Below, piece after piece: positions 9,584 through 18,295 of a stretch of 58,740 nucleotides of DNA (position 1 is its first letter; each line of letters starts with the position of its first letter). Below the pieces are notes generated by a model. It did no database searches and had not been told where the DNA came from. It saw only the letters and a program-made list of their open reading frames with translations. Source of the stretch: Sphingobium sp. AP50 (lineage in GTDB: Bacteria; Pseudomonadota; Alphaproteobacteria; Sphingomonadales; Sphingomonadaceae); NCBI RefSeq assembly GCF_900109095.1, contig NZ_FNYZ01000026.1, forward strand, positions 1-58,740, in the 5' to 3' direction. The position numbers were made by a program, and so were the translations under genes.

Positions 9584-10101
9584 GCGAGGTGGAACTGGGC
9601 GAGCGCCTCCGGGCGGTGGAGGACGAACTGGCGATCCGTCGCACGCAAGCGCGCTACGCTGCGTTTGCCGACGCGAAATATTCACCGTTGCGCCGGCGCG
9701 TGGACGACAAGGCGATGATGGACGCCGCCGTGGAACAGGCCGCGTGCTTCACCGCGCAGGCACGCTGGGATGGCGGCGTGTTCGGCGGCACCATGATCGG
9801 GCGCGACGCCCTTGCCAAGTGGTTCGCCGCCCCGCCGTGGAATTTTGCCATGCATTATTACGTCGCGCCACAAATCAAGATCGCGGACAATGCTGCCGAT
9901 ACGCGCTGGCGCCTGTGGCAGGTCGGCCATCGTGCGGGCGAAGCAGATCCGTTGCTACTGGCTGCGATCACGCAACAGCGCTTCGTGCGGCAGGCCGATG
10001 GCGAATGGCTGATCGACGGCATGCGCTTCGAACAGGTTCAGACCTTCCCCCTTCCTCCTTCCGGCTTCCCGCCGGTCTTCCCGACGACGGAAATTTCATG
10101 A
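9580..10101 (+). CDS. SnoaL/NTF2-fold protein, possible oxygenase small subunit
   Basis: A 173-residue alpha+beta-barrel protein of the SnoaL/NTF2 superfamily. The typical pattern is present: an N-terminal helix (AIRRTQARYAAFADA), a strand with ARWDGGVFGG, IGRDALAKWF, then MHYYVAPQIKI and a final FVRQADGEWLIDGMRF. Beta subunits of Rieske dioxygenases share this fold, and no other beta subunit exists in the operon, so it may fill that role. It could instead be a small isomerase or hydratase. Start and stop each overlap the neighbouring genes as ATGA. Confidence 0.85.
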   Translation: MSEVELGERLRAVEDELAIRRTQARYAAFADAKYSPLRRRVDDKAMMDAAVEQAACFTAQARWDGGVFGGTMIGRDALAKWFAAPPWNFAMHYYVAPQIKIADNAADTRWRLWQVGHRAGEADPLLLAAITQQRFVRQADGEWLIDGMRFEQVQTFPLPPSGFPPVFPTTEIS

Positions 10102-10976
10102 CGATGCTTGCGATGATATCATTGGACACTCCCGAACCTGCGCCCGGGGAAACGGGCAATGTCTCGCCAAGTGTAGCCGAAAATCTATGCCCAGTCGTAG
10201 CCAATCATCCCGTCAACGACGAATATAGACTGCTTGTCGTGGATGCGCCCGAGGTCGCGCTGACCGCGCGCGCCGGACAGTTCTTTCACTTGGCCTGCCC
10301 GCCTGATGGTGAGGCTGGCAATTTCCTGCGCCGTCCGATGAGTATCCATCGTATCGACCGGGATAAGCGCCAGCTGCACTTCCTCTACAAGGTGCAGGGC
10401 AGCGGGACGCGGGGGCTCGCGAATCTGGGCGCTGGCGACGTGCTGGACGCGCTCGGGCCACTAGGCAAGGGCTTCGTCCTGCCCAACGTCACGCAGCATG
10501 TCCTGATGATCGGCCGGGGCGTGGGCCTTGCCACGCTGGCACCGCTGGCCCGTGAGGGGGTCGCTGTCGGGGCGCATGTCACGGCGATCCTGTCCGCGCG
10601 AACGGCCTCGTTGTTGATGGCGGAAGGTACGCTGCGCGACGATGGGGCGAGCGTCATCATCGTGACAGATGAAGCGGAAAATAGTGATCCGGTCGCGCTG
10701 GAAGGGCTGTTGATGCGCATCCATGCGGACCGTCCGATTGATTTCGTCGCGACCTGCGGCTCCAAGCGGCTTGCGCGGCTGCTCCAGGGATTTGCTCAGG
10801 AGCACGGCATCGCCGGTCAGGTCGCGCTGGAACAAAGGATGGGGTGCGCGCTGGGTATGTGCTTTGCCTGCGTCATGCCCTTCCGCTGCCCCGGCCCCGA
10901 TGGCGAACAGGCGACAAGCTACAAGCGCGTTTGCTGGGATGGTCCCGTTTTCGATCTGGCGGAGGCGGTGATATGA
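10098..10976 (+). CDS. PyrK-like FAD/[2Fe-2S] electron-transfer subunit
   Basis: A 292-residue protein resembling the electron-transfer subunit of class 1B dihydroorotate dehydrogenase: a ferredoxin-reductase-like FAD domain (AGQFFHLACPP, FLRRPMSIHRID), an NAD(P) domain (VLMIGRGVGLATLAPLA), and a C-terminal [2Fe-2S] loop, CALGMCFACVMPF then a further Cys before WDGPVF. It would take electrons from NAD(P)H and feed the PyrD-like subunit encoded next. A short N-terminal extension of about 25 residues precedes the homologous part. Its location inside a catabolic operon rather than with pyrimidine biosynthesis genes points to a different substrate. Confidence 0.9.
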   Translation: MTMLAMISLDTPEPAPGETGNVSPSVAENLCPVVANHPVNDEYRLLVVDAPEVALTARAGQFFHLACPPDGEAGNFLRRPMSIHRIDRDKRQLHFLYKVQGSGTRGLANLGAGDVLDALGPLGKGFVLPNVTQHVLMIGRGVGLATLAPLAREGVAVGAHVTAILSARTASLLMAEGTLRDDGASVIIVTDEAENSDPVALEGLLMRIHADRPIDFVATCGSKRLARLLQGFAQEHGIAGQVALEQRMGCALGMCFACVMPFRCPGPDGEQATSYKRVCWDGPVFDLAEAVI

Positions 10977-11911
10977 CCGATCTGTCAGTCCGCATCGGCG
11001 ATCTGACCCTTGCCAACCCGATCATGCCCGCGTCTGGTACGCTGGCTGAGGGGTTGTCCGACGTGTTCGACCTCTCGCGCTTGGGTGCGATCGTAACGAA
11101 GACGATCACAGACGACCTGCGTGAAGGCAATCCGCCACCGCGTGTCGCCGAATTGCAGCATGCTACTCTGTTTTCGATCGGCATACCCAGCAAGGGTGCC
11201 AACTATTATCGCGACACGACTGTGCCATTCTACCGCCGGTTCGCGACCCCGATCGTCGCCTCGATCTCGGCCGATACGGTCGAACAGTTCGGCACGCTCG
11301 CGGCGAAGGTGTCGGTGCCCGGCGTTGTCGCAATCGAAGCCAATGTGTCCTGCCCCAACCTCAAGAAGGACGGCCTGGCCTTCGGCATGGACCCGCAGGC
11401 GACGGCGGAGGTGATTGCCGCCATGAAACGGTCCACGCCGTTGCCGATCTGGGCGAAGCTGTCGCCCAATGTGGGCGATATCGCGGCTATTGCCCGCGCC
11501 GCCGAAGGGGCGGGGGCCGACGCGCTCGTGGTCGCCAACGCCATGCTCGCGATGGCTATCGACATCGAAAGTTGGCAGCCGCGCGTCGCCAACCTAATGG
11601 GCGGCATCACAGGCCCTGCGACCAAGCCGGTCATCCTGCGCATGGTCTACCAGTGCTCGCAGGCGGTCTCAATCCCGATCATCGGCTGCGGCGGCATCTC
11701 CAACGCGGCCGACGCGATCGAATATCTGCTGGCCGGCGCGAGCGCGGTGCAGGTCGGTACTCAGAGCTTCGTCCAGCCCACCGCCATGATCCGCCTTCTC
11801 GATGATCTAGACGCCTATTGCGTCCGTCGCGGGATTAAGCAGGTAAGCGAGCTGACCGGGGCGATGCGGGCTTATTCGCCCGAACAAATGGCGCGGCAGG
11901 GTTCGCTATGA
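10973..11911 (+). CDS. PyrD-like FMN oxidoreductase (class 1B dihydroorotate dehydrogenase family)
   Basis: A 312-residue TIM-barrel flavoprotein of the dihydroorotate/dihydropyrimidine dehydrogenase family. Signatures are IMPASGTL near the N-terminus, VTKTIT, EANVSCPNLK with the catalytic Cys expected for class 1B enzymes, and IIGCGGISNAADAIEYLLAGASAVQVGT for FMN phosphate binding. With the PyrK-like protein it should form a heteromeric NAD(P)H-linked enzyme that reduces or oxidises a C=C bond next to a carbonyl. In a Rieske-oxygenase operon the natural guess is an electron-poor ring or unsaturated imide; that is inference. It overlaps both neighbours by 4 nt. Confidence 0.9.
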   Translation: MTDLSVRIGDLTLANPIMPASGTLAEGLSDVFDLSRLGAIVTKTITDDLREGNPPPRVAELQHATLFSIGIPSKGANYYRDTTVPFYRRFATPIVASISADTVEQFGTLAAKVSVPGVVAIEANVSCPNLKKDGLAFGMDPQATAEVIAAMKRSTPLPIWAKLSPNVGDIAAIARAAEGAGADALVVANAMLAMAIDIESWQPRVANLMGGITGPATKPVILRMVYQCSQAVSIPIIGCGGISNAADAIEYLLAGASAVQVGTQSFVQPTAMIRLLDDLDAYCVRRGIKQVSELTGAMRAYSPEQMARQGSL

Positions 11912-12231
11912 CCGGAGAATGGACGCAACTGGGTACACGGGACGCCGTGATGCAGGGCGCGTCGTGTCGCGGAATTATGATCGCCGGGCACAGGATCGGT
12001 CTGTTCATGGTCGATGACCAGATTTTCGCGATCGACGATCTGTGCACGCACGGCAACGCGCTGCTGTCCGACGGCGACCTTGAAGGCTATGAGATAGAAT
12101 GCCCGTTGCACGCCGGCGCGTTCGACGTGCGCAGCGGCAAGGCGATGTGCAAGCCATTAACTCGGGACGTGCGCTGTTACGAGCTTCGGGTGGACAACGA
12201 TATGCTGTCGATCCGGCTGGACCGACCATGA
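11908..12231 (+). CDS. Rieske-type [2Fe-2S] ferredoxin
   Basis: A 107-residue ferredoxin of the oxygenase electron chain. The Rieske ligands are CTHG and CPLHAGAF, with the expected spacing of about 17 residues between the two pairs. It would shuttle electrons between the FAD reductase (8393) and the oxygenase (6016). It is separated from those genes by the PyrK/PyrD-like pair, but the unbroken series of ATGA overlaps shows all belong to one transcript. Confidence 0.93.
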   Translation: MTGEWTQLGTRDAVMQGASCRGIMIAGHRIGLFMVDDQIFAIDDLCTHGNALLSDGDLEGYEIECPLHAGAFDVRSGKAMCKPLTRDVRCYELRVDNDMLSIRLDRP

Positions 12232-13211
12232 GCGAGAAGATCGCGATAGTCGGGACAGGCGGCACCTTCGCCATGGAAGCGCGCCATGCCTTCGACTGGG
12301 TGGAATATGGCGAAGGTGGGGTGGTCCGCCCGATCGCTGACTTGCTCGACGGCGCGACAGCGGGTCTCGATGTCGCCCTGCAACCGGTTGATTTCCGTGC
12401 GCTGGGCAGCACGGGCATCACTCTGTCCGACTGGATCGACCTAGCACGGCTAGTCGCGACGATAGAGGTTGGCTGCGTCATCACGCATGGCACTGCGACG
12501 CTGGAGGAAACCGCTTTTTTCCTCTCGCTTGTTCATCGCGGCGACCGGCCGGTGGTGCTGACCGGCGCGCAGCGGCCAGCCAATTCCGCGGGTTCCGACG
12601 CGCTGCCTAACCTGCGCAGCGCGATTGCGGTTGCCGCGTCGCCGGTGGCACGGGGCGCAGGCGTGCTGGTGGTGATCGACAATATGATCTTCGCCGCGCG
12701 CGACGTGACGAAAGAGAGTTCGGGCGCGCTCGATGCCTTCGTGGCGCCCGAATTCGGACCGCTCGGCCGGGTGGAGGCGGACGGATCGGTCCGCTTCCGG
12801 CGTGTTGCGCCCCCTTCGGCGCCGGCGATCGACCTAACTCGCGCGATCGCGCCTAGCGCTGTGACCTTGCCGCGCGTCGACATCGCCTATTCCTACGCCG
12901 GGGCAGATGGAACCGCGATCGATGCCTTCGTCGCAGCTGGCGCGCGGGGCATCGTGTCCGCCGGATTGCTGCCCGGCCGCCCCGCCAATGGCGAGGCACG
13001 CGCATTGGCGGCTGCGGCTGCGGCGGGCCTGTTCGTTATACAAGGCACGCGGGGCGGGCGGGGCAATGTAGTGCCGCAGGCTTTTCTCGACCGCGCCGGC
13101 ATGATTGCAGGCGGTGACCTTTCGCCGCAGAAATTGCGGATTGTCGCTATGCTGGTGCTGAGTGCAGGGGGTAGTCTGTCCGACCTGCGCGACGTGATCG
13201 GAACAATCTAA
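12228..13211 (+). CDS. L-asparaginase-family amidohydrolase with altered active site
   Basis: A 327-residue protein of the bacterial asparaginase/glutaminase family. The first catalytic triad region is GTGGTFA with Thr13 and Tyr27. The second region reads THGTATLEET: Thr89 is kept, but the Asp that normally follows (Asp90 in type II enzymes) is Ala90. Lys162 in DVTKESS is kept. The loss of the Asp suggests a substrate other than asparagine, perhaps an amide, imide or lactam made by the upstream enzymes, or a non-catalytic role. No signal peptide is present, so it is cytoplasmic. It overlaps the ferredoxin gene by 4 nt and lies 22 nt before the transporter gene. Confidence 0.88.
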   Translation: MSEKIAIVGTGGTFAMEARHAFDWVEYGEGGVVRPIADLLDGATAGLDVALQPVDFRALGSTGITLSDWIDLARLVATIEVGCVITHGTATLEETAFFLSLVHRGDRPVVLTGAQRPANSAGSDALPNLRSAIAVAASPVARGAGVLVVIDNMIFAARDVTKESSGALDAFVAPEFGPLGRVEADGSVRFRRVAPPSAPAIDLTRAIAPSAVTLPRVDIAYSYAGADGTAIDAFVAAGARGIVSAGLLPGRPANGEARALAAAAAAGLFVIQGTRGGRGNVVPQAFLDRAGMIAGGDLSPQKLRIVAMLVLSAGGSLSDLRDVIGTI

Positions 13212-13233
13212 CGGCTAGGCGTGGAGACCGGGA

Positions 13234-14523
13234 ATGAACAGTGTGACGATGGCCGCCCCAATGCCTCTTGTCAGCGCCCGGCGTGTGACCTGGCTGTGCT
13301 GGTTCGGACTTCTGGCCGAGGGCTATGACCTGGGCGTCTTTGGTGCGGTGCTGCCCGGCCTCCTGTCCGATCGGCTTTGGAAGCTTACTGCCGTGCAGGC
13401 AGGCATGCTTGCCAGTCTGGCACTGGTCGGCATGTTCCTGGGCGGCTTCCTCATCGGCACGATCAGTGACAGGATAGGTCGGCGCGGTTGCTTCATCGGA
13501 TGCATCGCGTTGTTTTCGGCTGCGACCGGCGCGGCGGCAACTGCGCTCGATCCGACGGTCTTTGGGTTGTTTCGTTTCATTAGCGGTATCGGCGTCGGCG
13601 GCATGATTCCGGTCGCATCTGCCTTGGTGACCGAGTTTGCTCCGCCCGAAAGGCGGGGGCGCGAATTCGCAATCATGTATTCGGGCTATTCGATCGGCAT
13701 TTTCGCAGCCGCATTAGTGGGATACGTCTTTCTGGCCAGCCATGGCTGGCGTGCCGTTATGCTGGTGGGGGCGTCCCCCCTGCTTCTGCTGCCCGTGCTG
13801 GCCGCGAAACTGCCCGAATCGCCGGCCCTGCTCCTGCGGGCCGGCAAGGTCGATCGTGCGCGCGCGATTGCTTCACGGTTCGGCGTGGATCTGCGCCAGC
13901 ACGATGCGCAGCGTGTGGGTGCGGCAGGATGGCGGATGGCACTGCGCATCTTCGCGCCCGAATACCGGCGGGCCACGGCGGGTTTCTGGGCGGCGACCTT
14001 CTTGGGCATGGTCGTGGTCTATGGGCTCAATACCTGGCTCCCTCAGATTATGCGGTCTGGTGGCTATGATCTGGGGCCGAGCCTGCTGTTCCTAGGTGTG
14101 TTCGCGCTTGCGTCCTCGGCAGGCGGCGTCCTGCTCGGCATCCTGGCAGACCGGTGGGGCAGGGGGCGGGTGATCGCATCGGCGTTCCTGCTGGGCGCGG
14201 TGGCGATCCTGCTGCTGGCGACGCGCTGGCCTTTGCCGGTCACCTATGTCGTCGTCGCGGCCGCAGGGGTCGGCAGTGTTTCGGCGGCGGTGCTCGTCAC
14301 CGCCTACCTTGCGAGCTATTTCCCGGCCGATCTGAGGGCGACCGCCGTGGGCTGGTGCCTTAGCTTCTCTCGCTCCGGGGCGATCGCGGGGCCGATGCTT
14401 GGCGCGGCAGTGGTGCAGGCGCGGTTGCCGACTGCCACGAATTTCCAAATTTTCGCGGTGATGGCGCTGCTCTCTGGCATTGCCATTCTGGTTGTACCAT
14501 CCCCGCCGCGCGACGGGCGCTAA
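13234..14523 (+). CDS. MFS transporter, AAHS (aromatic acid:H+ symporter)-like
   Basis: A 429-residue inner-membrane protein with 12 predicted helices. The first helix carries LLAEGYDLGVFGAVLPGL, close to the DGFDL pattern of aromatic-acid symporters, and the loop 2-3 motif GTISDRIGRRG is typical of the major facilitator family. It sits between the asparaginase-like and EthD-like genes, so it probably imports the pathway substrate or an intermediate across the inner membrane. Confidence 0.92.
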   Translation: MNSVTMAAPMPLVSARRVTWLCWFGLLAEGYDLGVFGAVLPGLLSDRLWKLTAVQAGMLASLALVGMFLGGFLIGTISDRIGRRGCFIGCIALFSAATGAAATALDPTVFGLFRFISGIGVGGMIPVASALVTEFAPPERRGREFAIMYSGYSIGIFAAALVGYVFLASHGWRAVMLVGASPLLLLPVLAAKLPESPALLLRAGKVDRARAIASRFGVDLRQHDAQRVGAAGWRMALRIFAPEYRRATAGFWAATFLGMVVVYGLNTWLPQIMRSGGYDLGPSLLFLGVFALASSAGGVLLGILADRWGRGRVIASAFLLGAVAILLLATRWPLPVTYVVVAAAGVGSVSAAVLVTAYLASYFPADLRATAVGWCLSFSRSGAIAGPMLGAAVVQARLPTATNFQIFAVMALLSGIAILVVPSPPRDGR

Positions 14524-14571
14524 GGGCCGACCGCATTTCTTACTTCCGAACCGGACGACAGGGCTTCGATC

Positions 14572-15294
14572 ATGTTCTCGCTGTTTTTAACCTTCGTTCA
14601 TCCCGATGCCGCAAGACGGTTGAGTGTCCGCGAGCATGATCGCGTCGCCGCCCTTGTACGGTCCGTTCCCGGCTTGCACCGCGCCCATCTCTTCACTCCG
14701 GACATCGCGCGCGATCGCTATTTTGACGACGGCCCGTCGCCGATGCTGACGCTGCAACTTTATTTCCCACAACTTCAGACGCTGGAGGCGGCGGCTGCTG
14801 AAGGTGGGGCGCTGGCTTCGCTGTTCGGCGGGCTATTCCCCTCGCTTGCCGCCGCCGAAGTGGAGCAGCAGGCGATGTGGACCCGGCCCTTCGCAACGCC
14901 GGCATCTGATATGCCCGATGACATCACGCCATGCAGCTATCTGGTCCACTATCCTGGCCAGCCCGAAGATCTGAGCGTCTGGCTACGCTATTATTTCGCT
15001 AACCATGCGCGCATCATGGGGACATTCCCCGGCGTGCTGGAGGTCGAGGTCTTTTCCTGCGTGGACTGGGTAAGCCAGCTGCCCGCACGGCACGTCGCCT
15101 ATTTCCAGCGCAACCGGATCATGTTCGAAAGTGCCGCGGCGCTGGAAGGCGCGCTCAATTCGCCGGTGCGCGAGGAGATGAAGGCCGACCGGGCGCTGTT
15201 TCCGCCGTTCAGCGGCACCAATATTCATTTTCCTATGGCGACCGACACGGTCTTCGGGCCACGGTTCGCTCCCTTCGCACGAGGTGACGCATGA
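14572..15294 (+). CDS. EthD-like dimeric alpha-beta barrel protein
   Basis: A 240-residue protein apparently made of two ferredoxin-like (alpha-beta barrel) repeats, roughly 1-110 and 120-240, each starting with a strand such as FSLFLTFVHP or CSYLVHYPG and containing VPGLHRAHLF or FPGVLEVEVF. This matches the EthD/dimeric-barrel superfamily seen next to oxygenases, where members can be cyclases, hydratases or of unknown role. It follows the transporter by 48 nt and overlaps the next gene by ATGA. Confidence 0.7.
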   Translation: MFSLFLTFVHPDAARRLSVREHDRVAALVRSVPGLHRAHLFTPDIARDRYFDDGPSPMLTLQLYFPQLQTLEAAAAEGGALASLFGGLFPSLAAAEVEQQAMWTRPFATPASDMPDDITPCSYLVHYPGQPEDLSVWLRYYFANHARIMGTFPGVLEVEVFSCVDWVSQLPARHVAYFQRNRIMFESAAALEGALNSPVREEMKADRALFPPFSGTNIHFPMATDTVFGPRFAPFARGDA

Positions 15295-17090
15295 CCGTTA
15301 CTATGCGCAGAATCGCCGTCGTCCTGCTGGGCTGGGCAAGCTTGAGCGCCGCCTTGGCGGCGCCGGATCCCGCGCCTCGTGACGTCGTGGTCGACTGGGC
15401 TGTGGCGATTCCCATGCGGGACGGTACGCGCCTCAACGCCAACATCTATCGACCCGCTCAAGCAGACGGCGGCTTGCCCGTGGTTCTGACGGTCACGCCC
15501 TACACGGCCGATACGCTGCATGGCGTCGCCATGTGGTTTGCCCGTCACGGCTATGTCTATGCAGCGGTCGATACGCGCGGCCGGGGCGGATCGAGCGGTG
15601 CGTTCCTGCCGACCTTGCACGAGGCGCAGGATGGCTATGATGTGATCCAGTGGCTGGCGACCATGCCTGGGTCAGACGGGCGCGTGGTAGGGTGGGGCGG
15701 GTCCTATGCGGGGCGCAATCAGCTCGCCTTCGCCACGCTCGCGCCGCCCGCGCTCAAGGCAATCGCCCCCGCCTCGGCAGGCATGACCACGGTCGATCGC
15801 GACATGCGGGCCAATATTCCCTTCCCGCAACTGATGCAGTGGCTGGTTTATACGAGCGGCCCCACGTCCAATCGTGCGGCTTACACTGATCGCGCCTACT
15901 GGCTGGGCGCGCTGGCCGAACTGGCAAGCGGCCGCGTGCCCTATCGCGATTTCGACCGCATGGTCGGCTTGCCCAGTCCCTTGTGGCAGAACAATCTGCG
16001 CCACCCTACGATTGACGCCTATTGGCGCGAGACGGTGACCGACGCCGGTATTCTGGATGCCGCGCAGCTCAAACGGGTCAGCATTCCGCTATTGGCTATA
16101 ACCGGTGCCTATGACCCTTCGCAAACAGGTCTGCGTGCCTATCTTGACGCGCGCGCGTTGGCTGTGTCACCTGCAGTGATAGATCGCCAATATCTGGTCC
16201 TGGGCCCGTGGGATCATCCCGGGACGCGCAATCCACAGCGGGTGACGGGGGGGGTGGACATGGGCGCGGCCAGCGTGATCAATATGCTGGAACTGCATCG
16301 GCAATGGTTCGACTGGATTCTTAACCGTGGACCCAAGCCCGCCTTTCTGGCCGATCATTTCGCTTACTTCCTCGCCGGCGCCGATCGCTGGGAAACGGCG
16401 CCCAGCCTCGCCTCCGCGAGCGCTCCGCTGCGCAAGCTGATGCTAAGTTCTCCCGTCAGCAATGCGGGGGCGGTCACGCGAGCAGGCGCGTTGACGGCGC
16501 GCGCGCCTGGACAGGCTGATGACCGCTATGTTTATGATCCTTCCGTGCCGGGCCGCAACGAAGGCGTGGAGGGCTTTGACCTGGTGGCGCCAAACTGGCT
16601 GACCGATGCCACCGCGGTCACAAGGCTGAACGGGGAGGGGCTGGTCTATGACGGGCTGCCGCTGGACGCGCCCACAGACCTTGTGGGCATACCGGCGGCT
16701 GACCTTTATCTGACCATGGACGTGCCCGACACTGACATCCGCGTCGCGCTCTATGCGGTAATGCCAGACGGAACGCAGATCTTTCTAACCCAGGATCAGG
16801 CGCGCGCTCGTTATCGCACCAGCCTAACACGGGAAACGCCGGTCGTGATAGGCAAGCGGCTGCCCTATGCGTTTCATCGGTTCGATTTTGTCGCCCGGCG
16901 CCTGCCGCAAGGCGCCCGGCTGAGGCTGGTCGTGTCCCCGCTGGGGCTGAGCATCCATCAACAGCGTAACCGCAATTCGGGTAAGCCAGTGGCGGACGAG
17001 GTTGCTGCGGACAATCGGATCGCACATGTAGCGCTCGCGATGGGCCCAGGGCTAAGTCGGCTCGACGTGCCGTTGCGTCCCGCCCGCTAA
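15291..17090 (+). CDS. CocE/NonD-type alpha/beta hydrolase, exported
   Basis: A 599-residue serine hydrolase of the X-Pro dipeptidyl-peptidase (S15)/cocaine esterase family. A signal peptide is visible (MRRIAVVLLGWASLSAALAA). The nucleophile elbow is GWGGSYAG with Ser138; the catalytic Asp is likely in AITGAYDPSQTG and the His in LGPWDHPG. The C-terminal jelly-roll domain (ADLYLTMDVPDTDIRVALYAV) is complete. The protein would cleave an ester or amide in the periplasm, giving the transporter a smaller substrate. ATG at 15291 overlaps the previous stop; ATG at 15303 is the alternative and would give a tighter signal peptide. Confidence 0.9.
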   Translation: MTVTMRRIAVVLLGWASLSAALAAPDPAPRDVVVDWAVAIPMRDGTRLNANIYRPAQADGGLPVVLTVTPYTADTLHGVAMWFARHGYVYAAVDTRGRGGSSGAFLPTLHEAQDGYDVIQWLATMPGSDGRVVGWGGSYAGRNQLAFATLAPPALKAIAPASAGMTTVDRDMRANIPFPQLMQWLVYTSGPTSNRAAYTDRAYWLGALAELASGRVPYRDFDRMVGLPSPLWQNNLRHPTIDAYWRETVTDAGILDAAQLKRVSIPLLAITGAYDPSQTGLRAYLDARALAVSPAVIDRQYLVLGPWDHPGTRNPQRVTGGVDMGAASVINMLELHRQWFDWILNRGPKPAFLADHFAYFLAGADRWETAPSLASASAPLRKLMLSSPVSNAGAVTRAGALTARAPGQADDRYVYDPSVPGRNEGVEGFDLVAPNWLTDATAVTRLNGEGLVYDGLPLDAPTDLVGIPAADLYLTMDVPDTDIRVALYAVMPDGTQIFLTQDQARARYRTSLTRETPVVIGKRLPYAFHRFDFVARRLPQGARLRLVVSPLGLSIHQQRNRNSGKPVADEVAADNRIAHVALAMGPGLSRLDVPLRPAR

Positions 17091-17091
17091 G

Positions 17092-17676
17092 CTACGGTTC
17101 GACCGGATCGCCCAACAACATGGCGATCCAATGATCGGTCAGCCGGTCCATGTCGCGCACATCGCCCAGCCGGCGATTGATCGCGAAGCCATCAAAGGCC
17201 ATCCACATCATGTGGGAGATCAGTCCGTCCTCAACCAACGGGCAGCGCGTTTTGGGCAGGATCTGGACCAGCAGGTTCGTCAGATAGTCCTCGACGCTCA
17301 AAAGCAGATCATTGGGCTTCTTGTCGTCGGGCGGGGTGGTGGCCAGCGCTTCAACCAGCGCGTTCGCCATGCCATGGTCGGTCGAGGGAATGTCGCGCCA
17401 CAGCGCCAGGATGAGGCGCCGCAGTCGGGTTTCGGGCGTGCGATAGCGCATGACCGTCAACTCTGCCTCCTCCAGCTTCGCCAGCAGCCAAGGCCGGTAG
17501 ACAGCGTACAGCAGCACGATCTTGGACGGGAAATAGACGTAAAGGTTGGCGACCGTCATGCTTGCCGCCCTCGCGATGGCCGATACGGTCGTCGATGCAT
17601 AGCCACGTTCGGAGAAGAGATCGAATGCCGCCGCCAGAATGGCGTTGCGCATATCGTCCTTTTTCACCTGTGCCAT
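17092..17676 (-). CDS. TetR-family regulator of the catabolic operon
   Basis: A 194-residue repressor-type protein. The N-terminal HTH is plain: residues about 10-55, with ILAAAFDLFSERGYASTTVSAIARAASMTVANLYVYF. The C-terminal ligand domain is diverged as usual. It is convergent with the CocE-type hydrolase gene with only one base between stop codons, so it is probably the local regulator of the 6-17 kb operon. The inverted repeat at 5639-5689 is a candidate target, but nothing in the sequence proves the link. Confidence 0.9.
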   Translation of the reverse strand: MAQVKKDDMRNAILAAAFDLFSERGYASTTVSAIARAASMTVANLYVYFPSKIVLLYAVYRPWLLAKLEEAELTVMRYRTPETRLRRLILALWRDIPSTDHGMANALVEALATTPPDDKKPNDLLLSVEDYLTNLLVQILPKTRCPLVEDGLISHMMWMAFDGFAINRRLGDVRDMDRLTDHWIAMLLGDPVEP

Positions 17677-17910
17677 CTAAGCCCTCTTATATGTTCTGCG
17701 CGCACGGGTGCGATCGCAATATTTTTCGAGCCTTATCGCGCGACGGTCGGGGCGCAACCCCCTTTGCGCAATCGCGATCCGATTGCAGCATTGATGTATA
17801 ACACTCGCTGAAAAGCGGCGGAGAATCAAACCGGCCTTAAACGGCAGCCGCTGATTGGGCCGATCAATCTGTTAATGGATTAGCTGTCTGATTGCGACAC
17901 ATCATTGGCT

Positions 17911-18215
17911 TTAATCTCGGACGTCGTCGACTTGGGCCATAAGATCGTCTGGCGCCGCAGGCCTGTAAAGAAGATTGGCTAGCGAGGGGATCAGGCCGAT
18001 GCGTTTTTCCACCTTCTGGCGTGGTGTGGTGGCCTGCAACACGCGCTGCCGTCCTCGATTATAGGCTTGGGTGACGCCGTTCAGCAGGAATTTGAGATCG
18101 GCATGGCCGGCAATGTTGATGCCCAACACTTCACGGGCGACGCGGCCATTGAAGCGTTCGACCATGCCGTTGCTTTGAGCCCTACAGGGTTCGACAAACT
18201 GCTCTGGTCGATGCA
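17911..18215 (-). pseudogene. IS481-like transposase C-terminal remnant
   Basis: Only the end of a DDE integrase domain remains: CRAQSNGMVERFNGR, with the final catalytic Glu, followed by EVLGINIAGHADLKFLLN and a C-terminal tail. The frame upstream of about 18215 no longer matches a transposase. The element is truncated, with no recognisable ends. It lies in 17677-18525, where I see no host gene. Confidence 0.7.
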
Positions 18216-18295
18216 ATCTCGCGGCTTGATGGCGCGAGCAAAGCGATGATCGAAAGTCGCATGACCTCAGGTCGCGAGTCAGCTTCCGGCGACGG

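Noticed and set aside
10098..11911. Naming the pair pyrK/pyrD as pyrimidine biosynthesis genes
   Set aside because: No other pyrimidine genes are nearby and both are embedded in a catabolic operon, so the symbols would mislead.
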